A DNA stretch of 64,000 nucleotides from contig JACKBM010000008.1 of the NCBI GenBank assembly GCA_020634575.1, forward strand, positions 1-64,000, in the 5' to 3' direction. Source of the DNA: Ardenticatenales bacterium (lineage in GTDB: Bacteria; Chloroflexota; Anaerolineae; Promineifilales; Promineifilaceae). Each line of letters begins with the position of its first letter. Position 1 is the stretch's first letter. A model generated the notes under the pieces. The model had not been told where the DNA came from. It ran no database searches and saw only the letters and a list, made by a program, of their open reading frames with translations. Below are positions 18,789 to 27,585 of the stretch, piece after piece. Position numbers and translations under genes: made by a program.

Positions 18789-19502
18789 TCAAGGCTCGCG
18801 GAGCACGGCCGGCAGGTAATTGGTTGCCAGCGGCGAGTAATCATAGCCAATTCTGAGTCCGCAGAGCGCCAGGGAAGAGCCCACTCCACCCTGAATCGAA
18901 GCTACGACGGACAAAGGTCCAGCAGAATTGTTCACCACATGGCTGAAGGCCGGCGCACTAGTCGAGCTGTAACCCGGGCTGCCACTGCTGTCCGCTTCAG
19001 CGAGCAGGTTTGTGCCGCCGGCACCGTTAAAGTTCCACAGCTCCGAGTTAATATCATAGGTCACGTTGTTGTCCAGGAAATAAACCGTCATGCTGTTAAT
19101 CGTGGCTCCGTCCGGTAGCTGAATCTGTGTCGTGAACCAGGAGTCGCCCGTATTGCTGTTGCGCTGCGTACAACCGCCGCCGGTATAGGAAAACGTGGCA
19201 GCAGAATCACGAGGTCGGAAATTGGAGCCGGCGATGAAAAGATATTGTTGAGCCTGGGGGGCAGCGACTGCTCCGGCCACACCCGGCTCATTTGTCGCCG
19301 CTTGCCCCTCGGCATTGGTCGCCGACATCTCTGATTGGCTTTCGGTGGATCCGGCCGGTGCCTCCGCCGGACCGGGCAGATTGCTCTCAGCGTCAGCCGA
19401 CAAATCAGCCAGGGCGAAACGCACCCCGGCGCCAAAAGCAACGGTGAGAAGGAGAATAACAGCAAAAAGTCTGATGCCTTTGCGGTGAACCAACTTAGTC
19501 AT
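18789..19502 (-). CDS. secreted protein of unknown function with YLPAVL C-terminal tail (237 aa)
   Basis: ATG 19502 has AAAGGAGG seven bases upstream. Residues 8-32 form a signal peptide ending at ALA-D. A low-complexity Ala/Glu/Ser/Gly linker (about 35-80) leads to a beta-rich domain containing GGGCTQRNSNTGDSWFTT and LALCGLRIGYDYS, so two cysteines may form a disulfide. The end, SPLATNYLPAVLREP, has the short hydrophobic tail preceded by an aromatic residue that also closes the 15468-16604 protein. No enzymatic motif is visible. Cell-surface or secreted location is inferred. The gene is 116 bp upstream of the BTAD regulator on the same strand. Confidence 0.82.
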   Translation of the reverse strand: MTKLVHRKGIRLFAVILLLTVAFGAGVRFALADLSADAESNLPGPAEAPAGSTESQSEMSATNAEGQAATNEPGVAGAVAAPQAQQYLFIAGSNFRPRDSAATFSYTGGGCTQRNSNTGDSWFTTQIQLPDGATINSMTVYFLDNNVTYDINSELWNFNGAGGTNLLAEADSSGSPGYSSTSAPAFSHVVNNSAGPLSVVASIQGGVGSSLALCGLRIGYDYSPLATNYLPAVLREP

Positions 19503-19854
19503 GATGAACCTCCTTTCAGATTCAAGAGTTGGGAAGAAAAGCGAACAGTCTCAAGCTATCGGGGTTTGTAACGAGGGCGGACGCCGAACCAGGGGACGCT
19601 GCTAGCGGGTGACCATGTTCGGAACCCGTTCTGACTTTAGCATTATAACATGCAGAATCAGCGTCTTCTCGACACTTCTGCAGCACAAATGGTGTCATCT
19701 GAACATATGGATCATTGTCACCCGAACGGGTTACAAATCATGACATTCAGATGACATATGTCTCTGCGCAAACTTTGCCAGCTGGCTATCATTGGGATTG
19801 TGACAGAGTTAACAAACACATTCACAAGTCACACAAAAAATGTAGGAGAACCTG
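19503..19854. promoter_or_regulatory. 352-bp divergent spacer with a perfect 10-bp inverted repeat
   Basis: No gene is seen. The spacer separates the divergent genes at 19502 (minus) and 19855 (plus) and is AT-richer than its surroundings. GTCATCTGAA (19694-19703) and TTCAGATGAC (19746-19755) are exact inverted copies 42 bp apart, each adjoined by an ACATATG-like sequence. Between them lies CCCGAACGGGTTAC, which echoes GGAACCCGTTC at about 19620. This arrangement resembles operator half-sites for a regulator of either gene. Confidence 0.45.
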
Positions 19855-20415
19855 ATGAACAAGGTGAAAACTTTCCCCAAATTAGTCATTTTCGTCGGCA
19901 TCGTCTTTGCGCTTGCCGGTTTGGTTACGATTGGCACTGGTATCTATGTTCGGTCTTTCATTGGCCAACAGTTAACCAATCAGAACATCACAACGCCGGA
20001 TGATGCTTCGATTCCGGGTGTCCAGGTAAACAGCATCGCCACAGCCCTGAGCATGGCGAATATCATCCAACACCATGCAGCGGGCTTCTCGGGCGGCCTC
20101 TCGTATGCGGAAATGGGCCGCTTCGCTGTTGAGGGCGGTGATCCAGCTGGTACAAGCAATGTCGACGAAGCGCTGAAGGATGAGATGGGCAACCCCGTAC
20201 CCAACTCGGCCCGGGAGCTGCAGCTGACCGCAGCCGGCCTCGTGACCTCACTGAGCCTTTCAGCGATGGCGCTGGGCACCTCATACGCAGCTATCGCCCT
20301 CGGCCTGGCGTTCACCCTCCTCGGGCTTGTGGTCGCCGGCCTCGGCTACGCCCTGCTCGGTCTGATTACGCCGGAAGTTGCCGAAAAGTTTGGTCTGCGG
20401 CCAGTCACGGCATAA
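19855..20415 (+). CDS. small integral membrane protein of unknown function (186 aa)
   Basis: ATG 19855 has AGGAG seven bases upstream. A first membrane segment lies at about residues 7-28 (LVIFVGIVFALAGLVTIGTG). A ~90-residue outside or inside loop contains GMGRF-like glycine-rich and acidic stretches. Two further hydrophobic segments (about 120-145 and 146-172) end in a short charged tail (PEVAEKFGLRPVTA). I do not recognise the family. A strong terminator follows 70 bp downstream, so it is probably monocistronic, reading from the inverted-repeat-bearing spacer upstream. Confidence 0.8.
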   Translation: MNKVKTFPKLVIFVGIVFALAGLVTIGTGIYVRSFIGQQLTNQNITTPDDASIPGVQVNSIATALSMANIIQHHAAGFSGGLSYAEMGRFAVEGGDPAGTSNVDEALKDEMGNPVPNSARELQLTAAGLVTSLSLSAMALGTSYAAIALGLAFTLLGLVVAGLGYALLGLITPEVAEKFGLRPVTA

Positions 20416-20486
20416 CATCACCGCAGTGGGAGCTGGCTCCCACACCTGCCCGGCAGGTACAACGAGATTGACAATCGCATAAAATT

Positions 20487-20523
20487 AAAAAGAGACCTCA
20501 AACAAATTGAGGTCTCTTTTTTT
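20487..20523 (+). terminator. rho-independent terminator (AGACCTC/GAGGTCT family)
   Basis: AAAAAGAGACCTCA (20487-20500) pairs with TGAGGTCTCTTTTTTT (20508-20523) around a short loop. It has a T-tract on both strands and so is bidirectional. It ends the 19855-20415 gene and may also catch readthrough from the minus-strand Lnt-like gene. The stem core recurs at 38646, 48881 and 50329. Confidence 0.93.
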
Positions 20524-20611
20524 GCATCAGTTTGGCAGCAACCGCTGTCTTAGAGAGTGCCCGGCGCCTGCTTCATCAATAGCGTTGAGGCCGGACAGAG
20601 AACCGCGTAAT

Positions 20612-22141
20612 TTATGAGGAAAGCACGGGTTCTTTACCAACATCAGTTTGACGCCGGCGCCCCGTGAGCAGGGCGTAAGCCATCATGACAACCAGCCCCG
20701 CCGTCGCCAGCATCCCCAATACCCCGCCAATGGCCGGATAAAGAGTCGTCGGGCCGCTGACGGGCACATCGACCAGCAGGTAGTTGCCGCTGTCCGCCAG
20801 GCCGGCGCCGGTCGCCAGGGTGCGACCGTAACCATCGACGATGATGGACAGGCCTTCGTCTGTCTGCCGGATGACCGCGGCGCCGTTCTCGATGGCGCGA
20901 AACACCGCCATCTCAGCATGCATCGGGTTGATGCCGGCCCATTCTTTGGAGGGCGAAAGCAGGATATCGGTCTTTTGCCGGCCGATCTGGCTCACAATTT
21001 GCGGATAGTTGGTGTCCCAGCAGATGATCCCCGCCAGGCGACCGTAAGGCGTGTCCACGGTGGCGATTTCGCCACTGCCCTTGAGCGTGCCTTCAAATAT
21101 GTTCCCGCCATATTTGACATGCTCAATCACGATCTGCCCGTCCGGCGCCGCCACGAACAGCTTGTTTTCCCAGGTACGATCGCTGTCCGGGTAGGTGATA
21201 AAAACCGGCATACCCAGGTAAACATCCGCCTCATCAGCCAATGACTGGCCTCGGGCCACCGTAGCCAGCACATCTTCCTCCACCCCGACGACTGCCAGTT
21301 CCGGCCAGAGAATAATTTGGGCGCCAGCGGCAACTGCGGTCTCTGTCATGTTCAGGTATTGCTCGTGCACAGCCTGCGTCGCGGCCCGGTACGCGTCAAC
21401 GCCCTGGTCGTCCAGCAACTCATTCAGCTCACCAATATGGTTTTCGGCCAGGGTAAACGAAGCCACGCGCACGCTGGCCTCACTGCCCATGGCCGGCGCC
21501 GTCGCCAGCCGGATGGCGCCGTAGCCGAGCACCAGGAGAAGCGTGGCGCCAAAGGCGGCGCTACCCATCCGAATCTTTGCCCAGGCAAAGTTGTTGTCCC
21601 AGGCCCAGTTAACGATGGCCGGGAACCAGGAAACCAGGAAAGTCAGCCCTAACATGCCGGTCACCGCGACAATCTGGGTGACGATGGGCCAGCCGTACTG
21701 GGAATAGCCGGTCGCGCCAAAGTTGCCCAGCGGGTTGGTGCTGCTGTTCAGATACTCAGAAGTGGTGACGACGAGCGGGAAAATCAGAGTGGCGCTGAAA
21801 GGAAGCCGGCCACTCTGGTCGCGCAGGCGCGGCGCTAACCAGCGGTCAACCGCAAAGGGAATGCTGCCGACACCAGCCATGACGAGCATAAAGATGAAAT
21901 GGGCCGGCCCAAAAACGGGCGTCGCGCCGTACCAGGCAATGGACAGGGTCAACCAGAAGACCAGGAAGAAGGTGAAGAATTTGCGCCGCGCCGTCTGCAA
22001 ATGCAGGTAGCGCAGAGCGAAAATGGGGGCAACCCAGGTGGCGGCGGCGATGGTGAACCGGCCGGAGGCAAACAGATTCAAAAAGCCAAATATCAGCAAC
22101 AACACCGTCGTCGTCGAGAATAAATTCTTACTTCTGTTCAT
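20612..22141 (-). CDS. apolipoprotein N-acyltransferase-like, nitrilase-superfamily membrane protein (509 aa)
   Basis: The N-terminal ~210 residues carry about six membrane segments. They are followed by a carbon-nitrogen hydrolase domain with the catalytic triad Glu-Lys-Cys at E281 (LWPELAVVG), K343 (HVKYGGN) and C374 (GIICWDTNYP). A last membrane segment lies near residues 470-495. This is the architecture of Lnt, which transfers an acyl chain onto the N-terminal cysteine of lipoproteins. The membrane part is divergent, so an Lnt paralogue with another amine substrate is possible. The ATG at 22141 overlaps the end of the 22128-22349 gene by 14 bases and has GGAG just upstream, implying translational coupling. 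Confidence 0.85.
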   Translation of the reverse strand: MNRSKNLFSTTTVLLLIFGFLNLFASGRFTIAAATWVAPIFALRYLHLQTARRKFFTFFLVFWLTLSIAWYGATPVFGPAHFIFMLVMAGVGSIPFAVDRWLAPRLRDQSGRLPFSATLIFPLVVTTSEYLNSSTNPLGNFGATGYSQYGWPIVTQIVAVTGMLGLTFLVSWFPAIVNWAWDNNFAWAKIRMGSAAFGATLLLVLGYGAIRLATAPAMGSEASVRVASFTLAENHIGELNELLDDQGVDAYRAATQAVHEQYLNMTETAVAAGAQIILWPELAVVGVEEDVLATVARGQSLADEADVYLGMPVFITYPDSDRTWENKLFVAAPDGQIVIEHVKYGGNIFEGTLKGSGEIATVDTPYGRLAGIICWDTNYPQIVSQIGRQKTDILLSPSKEWAGINPMHAEMAVFRAIENGAAVIRQTDEGLSIIVDGYGRTLATGAGLADSGNYLLVDVPVSGPTTLYPAIGGVLGMLATAGLVVMMAYALLTGRRRQTDVGKEPVLSS

Positions 22142-22349
22142 GATTCACTCCTTCATACAACTGGAACGATAGAATCTTCAGATCCAGATCCCGCAGCCGG
22201 GCCAGAATGCCGTGAAGCATCGCCTGATCAACCAGAGAACCTGTTAGTCGTGAGCGATCCTGGTCCAGATGGGCAATCTCAAGCCCACCCAGCCAATCGG
22301 ACCAACTGAGATCAAGGTGTCCCTTGACGAGGATTTCCACTTTATCCAT
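22128..22349 (-). CDS. small conserved protein of unknown function (73 aa)
   Basis: A short protein with the pattern VKGHLDLSWSDWLGGLEI, then LTGSLVDQAMLHGILARLRD and a hydrophobic end. I recognise this as a small family widespread in Chloroflexota and other environmental bacteria, of unknown function, usually annotated hypothetical. GGGAGG lies nine bases before ATG 22349. Its 3' end overlaps the Lnt-like gene by 14 bases, so the two form an operon. The compact alpha/beta pattern without a signal peptide suggests a cytoplasmic protein, perhaps a regulator of its partner. Confidence 0.88.
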   Translation of the reverse strand: MDKVEILVKGHLDLSWSDWLGGLEIAHLDQDRSRLTGSLVDQAMLHGILARLRDLDLKILSFQLYEGVNHEQK

Positions 22350-22380
22350 CGGTTTAACCTCCCTCAGTCGTTATGGGGTT

Positions 22381-22436
22381 CATGATAGCGGAGCGGGTGG
22401 GTGACGTAACCACCCATAGCGGGTGATCGGCGGGTG
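22381..22436 (-). promoter_or_regulatory. putative promoter with three GCGGGTG boxes
   Basis: On the minus strand TATCAT (22387-22382) sits 33 bases before the start codon of the 73-aa protein. Just upstream, the heptamer GCGGGTG occurs three times in plus orientation at 22393-22399, 22419-22425 and 22430-22436. GGTGACGTAACCACC makes a partial palindrome between the first two. The boxes cover the -35 and activator region. The adjacent MalT/LuxR regulator, whose gene ends at 22499 and points the same way, is the obvious candidate ligand, by inference. Confidence 0.45.
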
Positions 22437-22498
22437 GTTCCTGACGGAAGGAAATCGCCCAGGAGAATATTGCTCGGCTTTGCCGCAGCAGGTCCGGG

Positions 22499-25123
22499 TC
22501 AGGAAATCAGGTGGAGGAGGCGGGCGCGAGAGACGGCCTCGCGACGGCTGTGAACATCCAGCTTGCCGTAGATGCTTTTGAGATGGCTCTTGACGGTGTT
22601 GGCCGAAACGACCAGGGCGCGGGCGATCTCCTGATTGGAGTGGCCATCGGCCAGCAGCTGCAGAACCTCGATTTCCCGCTCGCTGATGGCATCGACCGGC
22701 ATTGGCACTGCTGGCGGCGCGGGCGTGGCACTATCTGGAGCTGGGACCGGGCCGCCCAAAAGCGCCAGCAGCCGGGCGGCATATTCGGGGGCAATTTGCT
22801 GGCCAATGGCCCGATGCAAAAGGGGAATCAATGCCGGCCCTTTGTCCAGGAAGGTCCGCAGGAGGTTGCCTGGTTGGGCCAGCAGGAGTGCCTCGGCCAG
22901 GAAATCAACGGCGCGATCCGGCCGGTCCGCCGCCAGCGCCTGCCACAGGCGCACCTCGACCTGGCCATAGCGACAACCGGCCTGCTGAGCCCGCGCATAC
23001 TCGGCCGCCAGCTGTTCAGCTGCCGCACTCAGCTGACCCTGGGCCAGTGCCAGCCGCGCCGGCGCCAGGCACAAAGTCGGGAAGAACAGAGAGGCCGCGG
23101 CCGGTACCGGCATGGCGGCAAGCTGGACTTGCGCCGTCGCCAGATCATTTTGCGCCAAAGCAATTTCGACAGCGACGGCACTGTTGCGGGCGCTTGTTTG
23201 CGGGGGCGCCTGGGCGCCGGCTACCTGCTCCGCCCGAGTCAGGGCCGCGCGCGCGGCCGGCGCCTGCCCCAGCGCCTGTTTGAGCAGCGCCCATTGCCGG
23301 TGGGCGCTACATTCCAACTCGCTATTGCCGCTGGCCTGCGCCAGGTCGATAGCCTGCTGCAGATGGCTTTCGGCTTCGTCAAGCTGATTCCACTCAAAAA
23401 GCAACGCCCCCAAAACCAGGTGGATGACGCTGCTGGCGGGCGAAGTAGCCCCAGACTTAAGAGCCGCGCGTAGCTGATCGGCGGCTTGCAGCCATTGGCC
23501 CTGGGCAGCCAGCGCCATACTGCCAAATCCAAGCGCCAGCAAGCGGACGTGGTGATTTTGGGCGACGCCGGCCGCTTCCTGGGCGGTCGCCAGCGCTGCC
23601 CCCGCCTCAGCCAGCCGGCCCATCTGCCAGTAGGCAATGCCCAGGTTGAGGGTCAGAGCACTGCGTGGTTCAGCGGCCTCGGCGGGAATCAACTCCAGGG
23701 CTCGCTGTGACAGATCAATGGTGCGCGGCAGATCATGGCGAATGCGCGCGACGTGGATCTGCGCCGACAGGACCAGACCATAACGCGCCGGGACGTCCCG
23801 AAAGGCTGCCTCAGCTAGCGTCAGTAAACGCTCCGCCTCCGCCGGCTGCCCCTGCAGCGCCAGCGCCCAGGCGTAATCGAGACAAAGCGCTGGATATCTT
23901 TCAGTGACCTCACGGGGCAGCGCTTTCATCCAGCGCAGGAGGGTCCCATTCTGGCCACTTTTCTGCAGTTCGCCACTATGAGCCTCGATCAACGTGGCCG
24001 CCTGGTCCCAGGCAGCCGCAGCGAGAAAATGGTTGATGGCCCCGTGGAACAAACCTTGTTCGTTATACCAATCTGCGGCCCGCTGGTGGAATAGGGCTGT
24101 GTCTAGCTTTTCCGTCCGCAAACGCTGGCGCAGCAGGTCAGCAAAGAGGTGGTGGTAGCGAAACCATTGCCGGGATTCATCCAGCGGGACAATGAACAGG
24201 TTCGCCTGTTCCAGCCGTTCCAGCATGGTCTGGGAACTGCCGGCTTGCTGAATAACGGCATCGCAGAGCGGGGCGGTGAGTTGCTCCAGGACGGCCGTCT
24301 GCATCAGGAAACGTCGGACCTCTTCGGTCTGCTGCAGGAAGACCTCTTCAATCAGGTAATCCAGGATAAAGCGGTTGCTCCCCGCAAATGAGTCCACAAA
24401 GTCGTCGATATCTTCCCGACCACGCAGCGACAGGGCCGCCAGCTGCAAGCCGGACACCCAGCCTTCCGTTTTGTCGCGCAGCTTCGCGATTTGCGCTGCA
24501 GTCAAGTTTAGCCCCATGCCGGCCGTAAGAAAGGCAGCAGCCTCAGCGGTGGTGAAGCGCAAATCACGCGCGCGCAGCTCAGTTAATTCGCCGCGCGCTC
24601 GCCAGCGCGGCAGCGGGAAAAACGGATCCTCGCGGGTGACGATGACCATATGTAATTGCGGCGGCTGGCGTTCCAGGAAGTAGGTCAGTGCTTCGTGAAT
24701 GGCGTTGGCATGGAGCAGGTGGAAATCATCCAGTACAAAAACCAGCTCGGTTGCTCGCGCGTCGAGCTCATTGAGCAGGCCAGCCACGGCCGTCTTCAGG
24801 GGCGGCGGCTGGGGCAGCGCGAGAGCCGCGGCAACGGCCTCGCCCAGGCCCGGGTGGATGGATTGTAAGCCGGCGATGAAATAGCGGAAGAAGCGCACAG
24901 GGTCGCTATCTTCTTCATCTAGCGACAGCCAGGCGACCGGCCGGTCACATTCAGCCAGCCAGGCGCTGACGAGTGAGGTTTTGCCAAAACCGGCCGGAGC
25001 TGAAACCAGGGATAGACGGCCAGCCAGGCCCCGCTGCAAACGAGCAACAAGATGGGGCCGAGCCACAACTTTGGCCCGCGGCGGCGGCGCCGCCAGCTTG
25101 GTTCGTAACAGATCACCGGACAT
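22499..25123 (-). CDS. MalT/LuxR-family ATP-dependent transcriptional activator (874 aa)
   Basis: The order is as in MalT: N-terminal NTPase with Walker [11 protein letters not shown] (41-50), Walker B-like [12 protein letters not shown], a long TPR-like helical region (about 350-790), and a C-terminal LuxR helix-turn-helix. The last contains [20 protein letters not shown] and [18 protein letters not shown] (about 810-860). Length fits the family (~900 aa). Such STAND proteins bind an inducer and ATP, oligomerise and activate promoters. A TATAAT lies 7 bases before the ATG on the minus strand and no ribosome site is visible, so the transcript may be leaderless. Targets are unknown; the downstream Lnt-like pair and the divergent glycyl radical operon are candidates. 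Confidence 0.92.
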   Translation of the reverse strand: MSGDLLRTKLAAPPPRAKVVARPHLVARLQRGLAGRLSLVSAPAGFGKTSLVSAWLAECDRPVAWLSLDEEDSDPVRFFRYFIAGLQSIHPGLGEAVAAALALPQPPPLKTAVAGLLNELDARATELVFVLDDFHLLHANAIHEALTYFLERQPPQLHMVIVTREDPFFPLPRWRARGELTELRARDLRFTTAEAAAFLTAGMGLNLTAAQIAKLRDKTEGWVSGLQLAALSLRGREDIDDFVDSFAGSNRFILDYLIEEVFLQQTEEVRRFLMQTAVLEQLTAPLCDAVIQQAGSSQTMLERLEQANLFIVPLDESRQWFRYHHLFADLLRQRLRTEKLDTALFHQRAADWYNEQGLFHGAINHFLAAAAWDQAATLIEAHSGELQKSGQNGTLLRWMKALPREVTERYPALCLDYAWALALQGQPAEAERLLTLAEAAFRDVPARYGLVLSAQIHVARIRHDLPRTIDLSQRALELIPAEAAEPRSALTLNLGIAYWQMGRLAEAGAALATAQEAAGVAQNHHVRLLALGFGSMALAAQGQWLQAADQLRAALKSGATSPASSVIHLVLGALLFEWNQLDEAESHLQQAIDLAQASGNSELECSAHRQWALLKQALGQAPAARAALTRAEQVAGAQAPPQTSARNSAVAVEIALAQNDLATAQVQLAAMPVPAAASLFFPTLCLAPARLALAQGQLSAAAEQLAAEYARAQQAGCRYGQVEVRLWQALAADRPDRAVDFLAEALLLAQPGNLLRTFLDKGPALIPLLHRAIGQQIAPEYAARLLALLGGPVPAPDSATPAPPAVPMPVDAISEREIEVLQLLADGHSNQEIARALVVSANTVKSHLKSIYGKLDVHSRREAVSRARLLHLIS

Positions 25124-25440
25124 GACGCCATTATAACGAACTCCAGCCCGCTTACCCCAGCCAACTGAATATCGCCAACACCTTGAGACACAGGGGAAAT
25201 AGCAGTATCATGAAGGCTAACATTGTCCACAGCCAACTTTCCTCAGGCTCGTGATGGCAAAAAGGCGATTCCGTTGCCTTGCGGTCCCCCAGAAAAAGCT
25301 GGCAGAAAAGTGATAATGCCCGGCCGCCCGTCCGATTGTAAGAGATTGCGGCACCTCCCACCTCAGCGCTGCAATTTTCTATCGAAGCGTCATTCATTTC
25401 CTGGTTGTTACTTAACAATTTAGCCGCGAGGAGGTCAATC
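25124..25440. other. 317-bp divergent spacer upstream of the glycyl radical enzyme
   Basis: No firm gene. On the minus strand it contains TATAAT (25132-25137) close to the MalT/LuxR start. On the plus strand GAGGAGG lies just before ATG 25441. A minus-strand frame (25152-25442) ends in a hydrophobic stretch ([19 protein letters not shown]) that could be a tiny membrane peptide, but it has no start signal. No riboswitch-like structure was noticed. Confidence 0.4.
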
Positions 25441-27570
25441 ATGTTAATGCACCGCCCTGCCTACAAAGATTTGGATCTGGACCCTGCCAGTCGCGCCTAC
25501 GCCCTGCGCGACATGTTTTGGCGTGGCGAGCAGAACAGCTATCGCCTGGCGAAAGTGCTGGTGGGGTCCGGCGAGCCCACGTTGGTCGGCAAAGCCAAAG
25601 ATTTTGCGACTGTTCTGGCGGCCACGCCAGTCGCCATCCAACCCCTGGATCGATTAGCCGGCATCACTATTGTTGAGCCGGCGCCTGGCAGCACCATCGA
25701 TCTGGGCAATTACGATGGGCACTACACCCCTGGCCACGCCAACATCATCCGCCTGGGCTATACGGGTATCCGTGACCGGGCCAAAGAAAAGCTGGCGGCC
25801 GAGACCGATCCGGCCAAACGGGATTTCCTGGAGGCCACCATCATCAGCTATGAAGCCGCCATCCGCTTTGCCGCCCGGCATGCCCGCTACGCCCACGAAA
25901 TGGCTGACCAGACCAAAGACCCGACACGTGCGGCCGAACTGTGGCAACTGGCTGAGGCCTGCCAGGAGCTGACTGAGGGACCGCCAACCTCTTTCTTGGC
26001 CGGCCTGCAAATGTTGTGGTTCACCTTCATGTTTGGTGGCCGCGGCAGCATCGGCCGCTTTGACCAATGGCTGTACCCGCTTTATCGTCACGACCTCGAA
26101 TCAGGTGCCCTGACACCATTAGACGCCCAGGAACTCATTGAAAATTACTTCGTCAAGCTCAACTACTTCGCAGCCAGCGACGACTTGATGCAGAACATCA
26201 CCCGGGAGCAGATTGCGCCCGTTCTTGACGATGTCCATGACGCCGAGCGGCCCTACGTGGCCATCCACAACGACTCCCTGCGCAACATCGTGCTGGGTGG
26301 TCAGACACCGGCCGGTGACGATGCCAGCAATGAGCTGTCAGAAATGTGCCTGATCGCCGGCGGCCGGCTCATGCTGCCCGAACCCAAGCTCAACGTCCGC
26401 TTCTTTGACGGCTCCCCCCCAGAACTGCTCGAGCTATCCTGCCGTCTGACCTGCAAGGGGCTGAGCAATCCAGCCTATTTCAACGATAACGTGGCCATTC
26501 CCGGCTTGCTTCAGCTGGGCATCCCGCTTGAAGATGCGCGCGACTACTGCAACGATGGCTGTTCCGAGATCATTCTGGGCGGGAAAAGCACCATCCGCTT
26601 CAAAAACTTCGACACCCTGCCGCTGCTCAACGAGACGGTACAACAAGCCGCCCAGTCAGGATACAGCTCTTTTGAAGAGGTAATGGCTGATTTTGAGGCG
26701 CGGCTGGCCGCCTTCATCCCGGATGATAAAGATGGCGGCAAGGCCGACGTCAGCTTCCCTTACTTCGCCGCCAGCCTGGACGATTGCCTCGAGGCGGCCT
26801 CTATCGACGGCGTGCGCTATAGCATCTGGGGCAGCATCCCCTCGCAGATGGGCAATGTGGCGGACGGGCTGGCAGCCATCAAGAAGTTCGTTTTTGCGGA
26901 CCAGAGTATGAGCTGGGAGGAGTTGATCCAGGCTCTTGAAAGCAACTTCGACGGCTATGAACCGCTGCGCCAGAAAATATTAAACCGCGCCCCCAAATAC
27001 GGCAACGACAATGACGAGGTCGATGCGATTCTCAAAGAAATCTCGGAGAATTTCTGCGACACCCTGCACGAAAAAGCCCACAATGAGATGGGGCCTGGCG
27101 GCAAAATGGCGCCCGGCTTTATGAGCTTTGCCGTCCACAACCGCCGCTTCCTGCCGGCCACGCCGGATGGTCGCAAGCAAGAAGAAAACGTCGCCAGCAG
27201 CTTTTCGCCCGGGCTAGGTCGGGACAAATTGGGGCCAACGGCGGTCCTGAAATCGGTAAGCAAGGTCGATTTGAGCAAGGCCGGCCATGGTTCGGTGCTG
27301 GATATTGCCTTTCACCCGTCAGCATTGCGCGGTGAGGCGGGGCTACAGAAGTTCATGGCCTTCGTCAAGACCTTTTTGCAGCTGCCGGCGACCACAACAC
27401 TGCAGGTCAATATGGTTGACCGGGAAACGCTGATTGCGGCGCGGGCTAACCCGACCGATCCCCGATACCGTACGCTGCTGGTGCGGGTCTGGGGCTTTTC
27501 GACCGTGTTTGTCACCCTCGATCCGGCGATGCAGGAACATGTCATCGAGCGGACAAAACACACTTTTTGA
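25441..27570 (+). CDS. glycyl radical enzyme (pyruvate formate-lyase superfamily), substrate unknown (709 aa)
   Basis: A glycyl radical enzyme. The active-site thiyl cysteine is C374 in YCNDGCSEI, with the general-base-like E376. The TPDGR motif with GLGRDKLGPTA precedes the radical loop RVWGF, where G685 carries the radical. ATG 25441 is chosen because GAGGAGG lies six bases upstream. Length is close to PFL (~760) and slightly short of diol-dehydratase-type members. The common GCVE signature is GCSE here, so subfamily assignment (formate-lyase, dehydratase, C-S or C-N lyase) is open. These enzymes are oxygen-sensitive and need the activase encoded 15 bp downstream. An aldo/keto reductase follows. 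It indicates at least facultative anaerobic metabolism. Confidence 0.93.
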   Translation: MLMHRPAYKDLDLDPASRAYALRDMFWRGEQNSYRLAKVLVGSGEPTLVGKAKDFATVLAATPVAIQPLDRLAGITIVEPAPGSTIDLGNYDGHYTPGHANIIRLGYTGIRDRAKEKLAAETDPAKRDFLEATIISYEAAIRFAARHARYAHEMADQTKDPTRAAELWQLAEACQELTEGPPTSFLAGLQMLWFTFMFGGRGSIGRFDQWLYPLYRHDLESGALTPLDAQELIENYFVKLNYFAASDDLMQNITREQIAPVLDDVHDAERPYVAIHNDSLRNIVLGGQTPAGDDASNELSEMCLIAGGRLMLPEPKLNVRFFDGSPPELLELSCRLTCKGLSNPAYFNDNVAIPGLLQLGIPLEDARDYCNDGCSEIILGGKSTIRFKNFDTLPLLNETVQQAAQSGYSSFEEVMADFEARLAAFIPDDKDGGKADVSFPYFAASLDDCLEAASIDGVRYSIWGSIPSQMGNVADGLAAIKKFVFADQSMSWEELIQALESNFDGYEPLRQKILNRAPKYGNDNDEVDAILKEISENFCDTLHEKAHNEMGPGGKMAPGFMSFAVHNRRFLPATPDGRKQEENVASSFSPGLGRDKLGPTAVLKSVSKVDLSKAGHGSVLDIAFHPSALRGEAGLQKFMAFVKTFLQLPATTTLQVNMVDRETLIAARANPTDPRYRTLLVRVWGFSTVFVTLDPAMQEHVIERTKHTF

Positions 27571-27585
27571 GAGGCAGGCAGTCGC

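Noticed and set aside
25152..25442. Minus-strand frame of 96 codons with a hydrophobic C-terminal end, upstream of the glycyl radical enzyme
   Set aside because: The N-terminal half does not look coding, no ribosome site precedes it, and it overlaps the start signals of the real gene.
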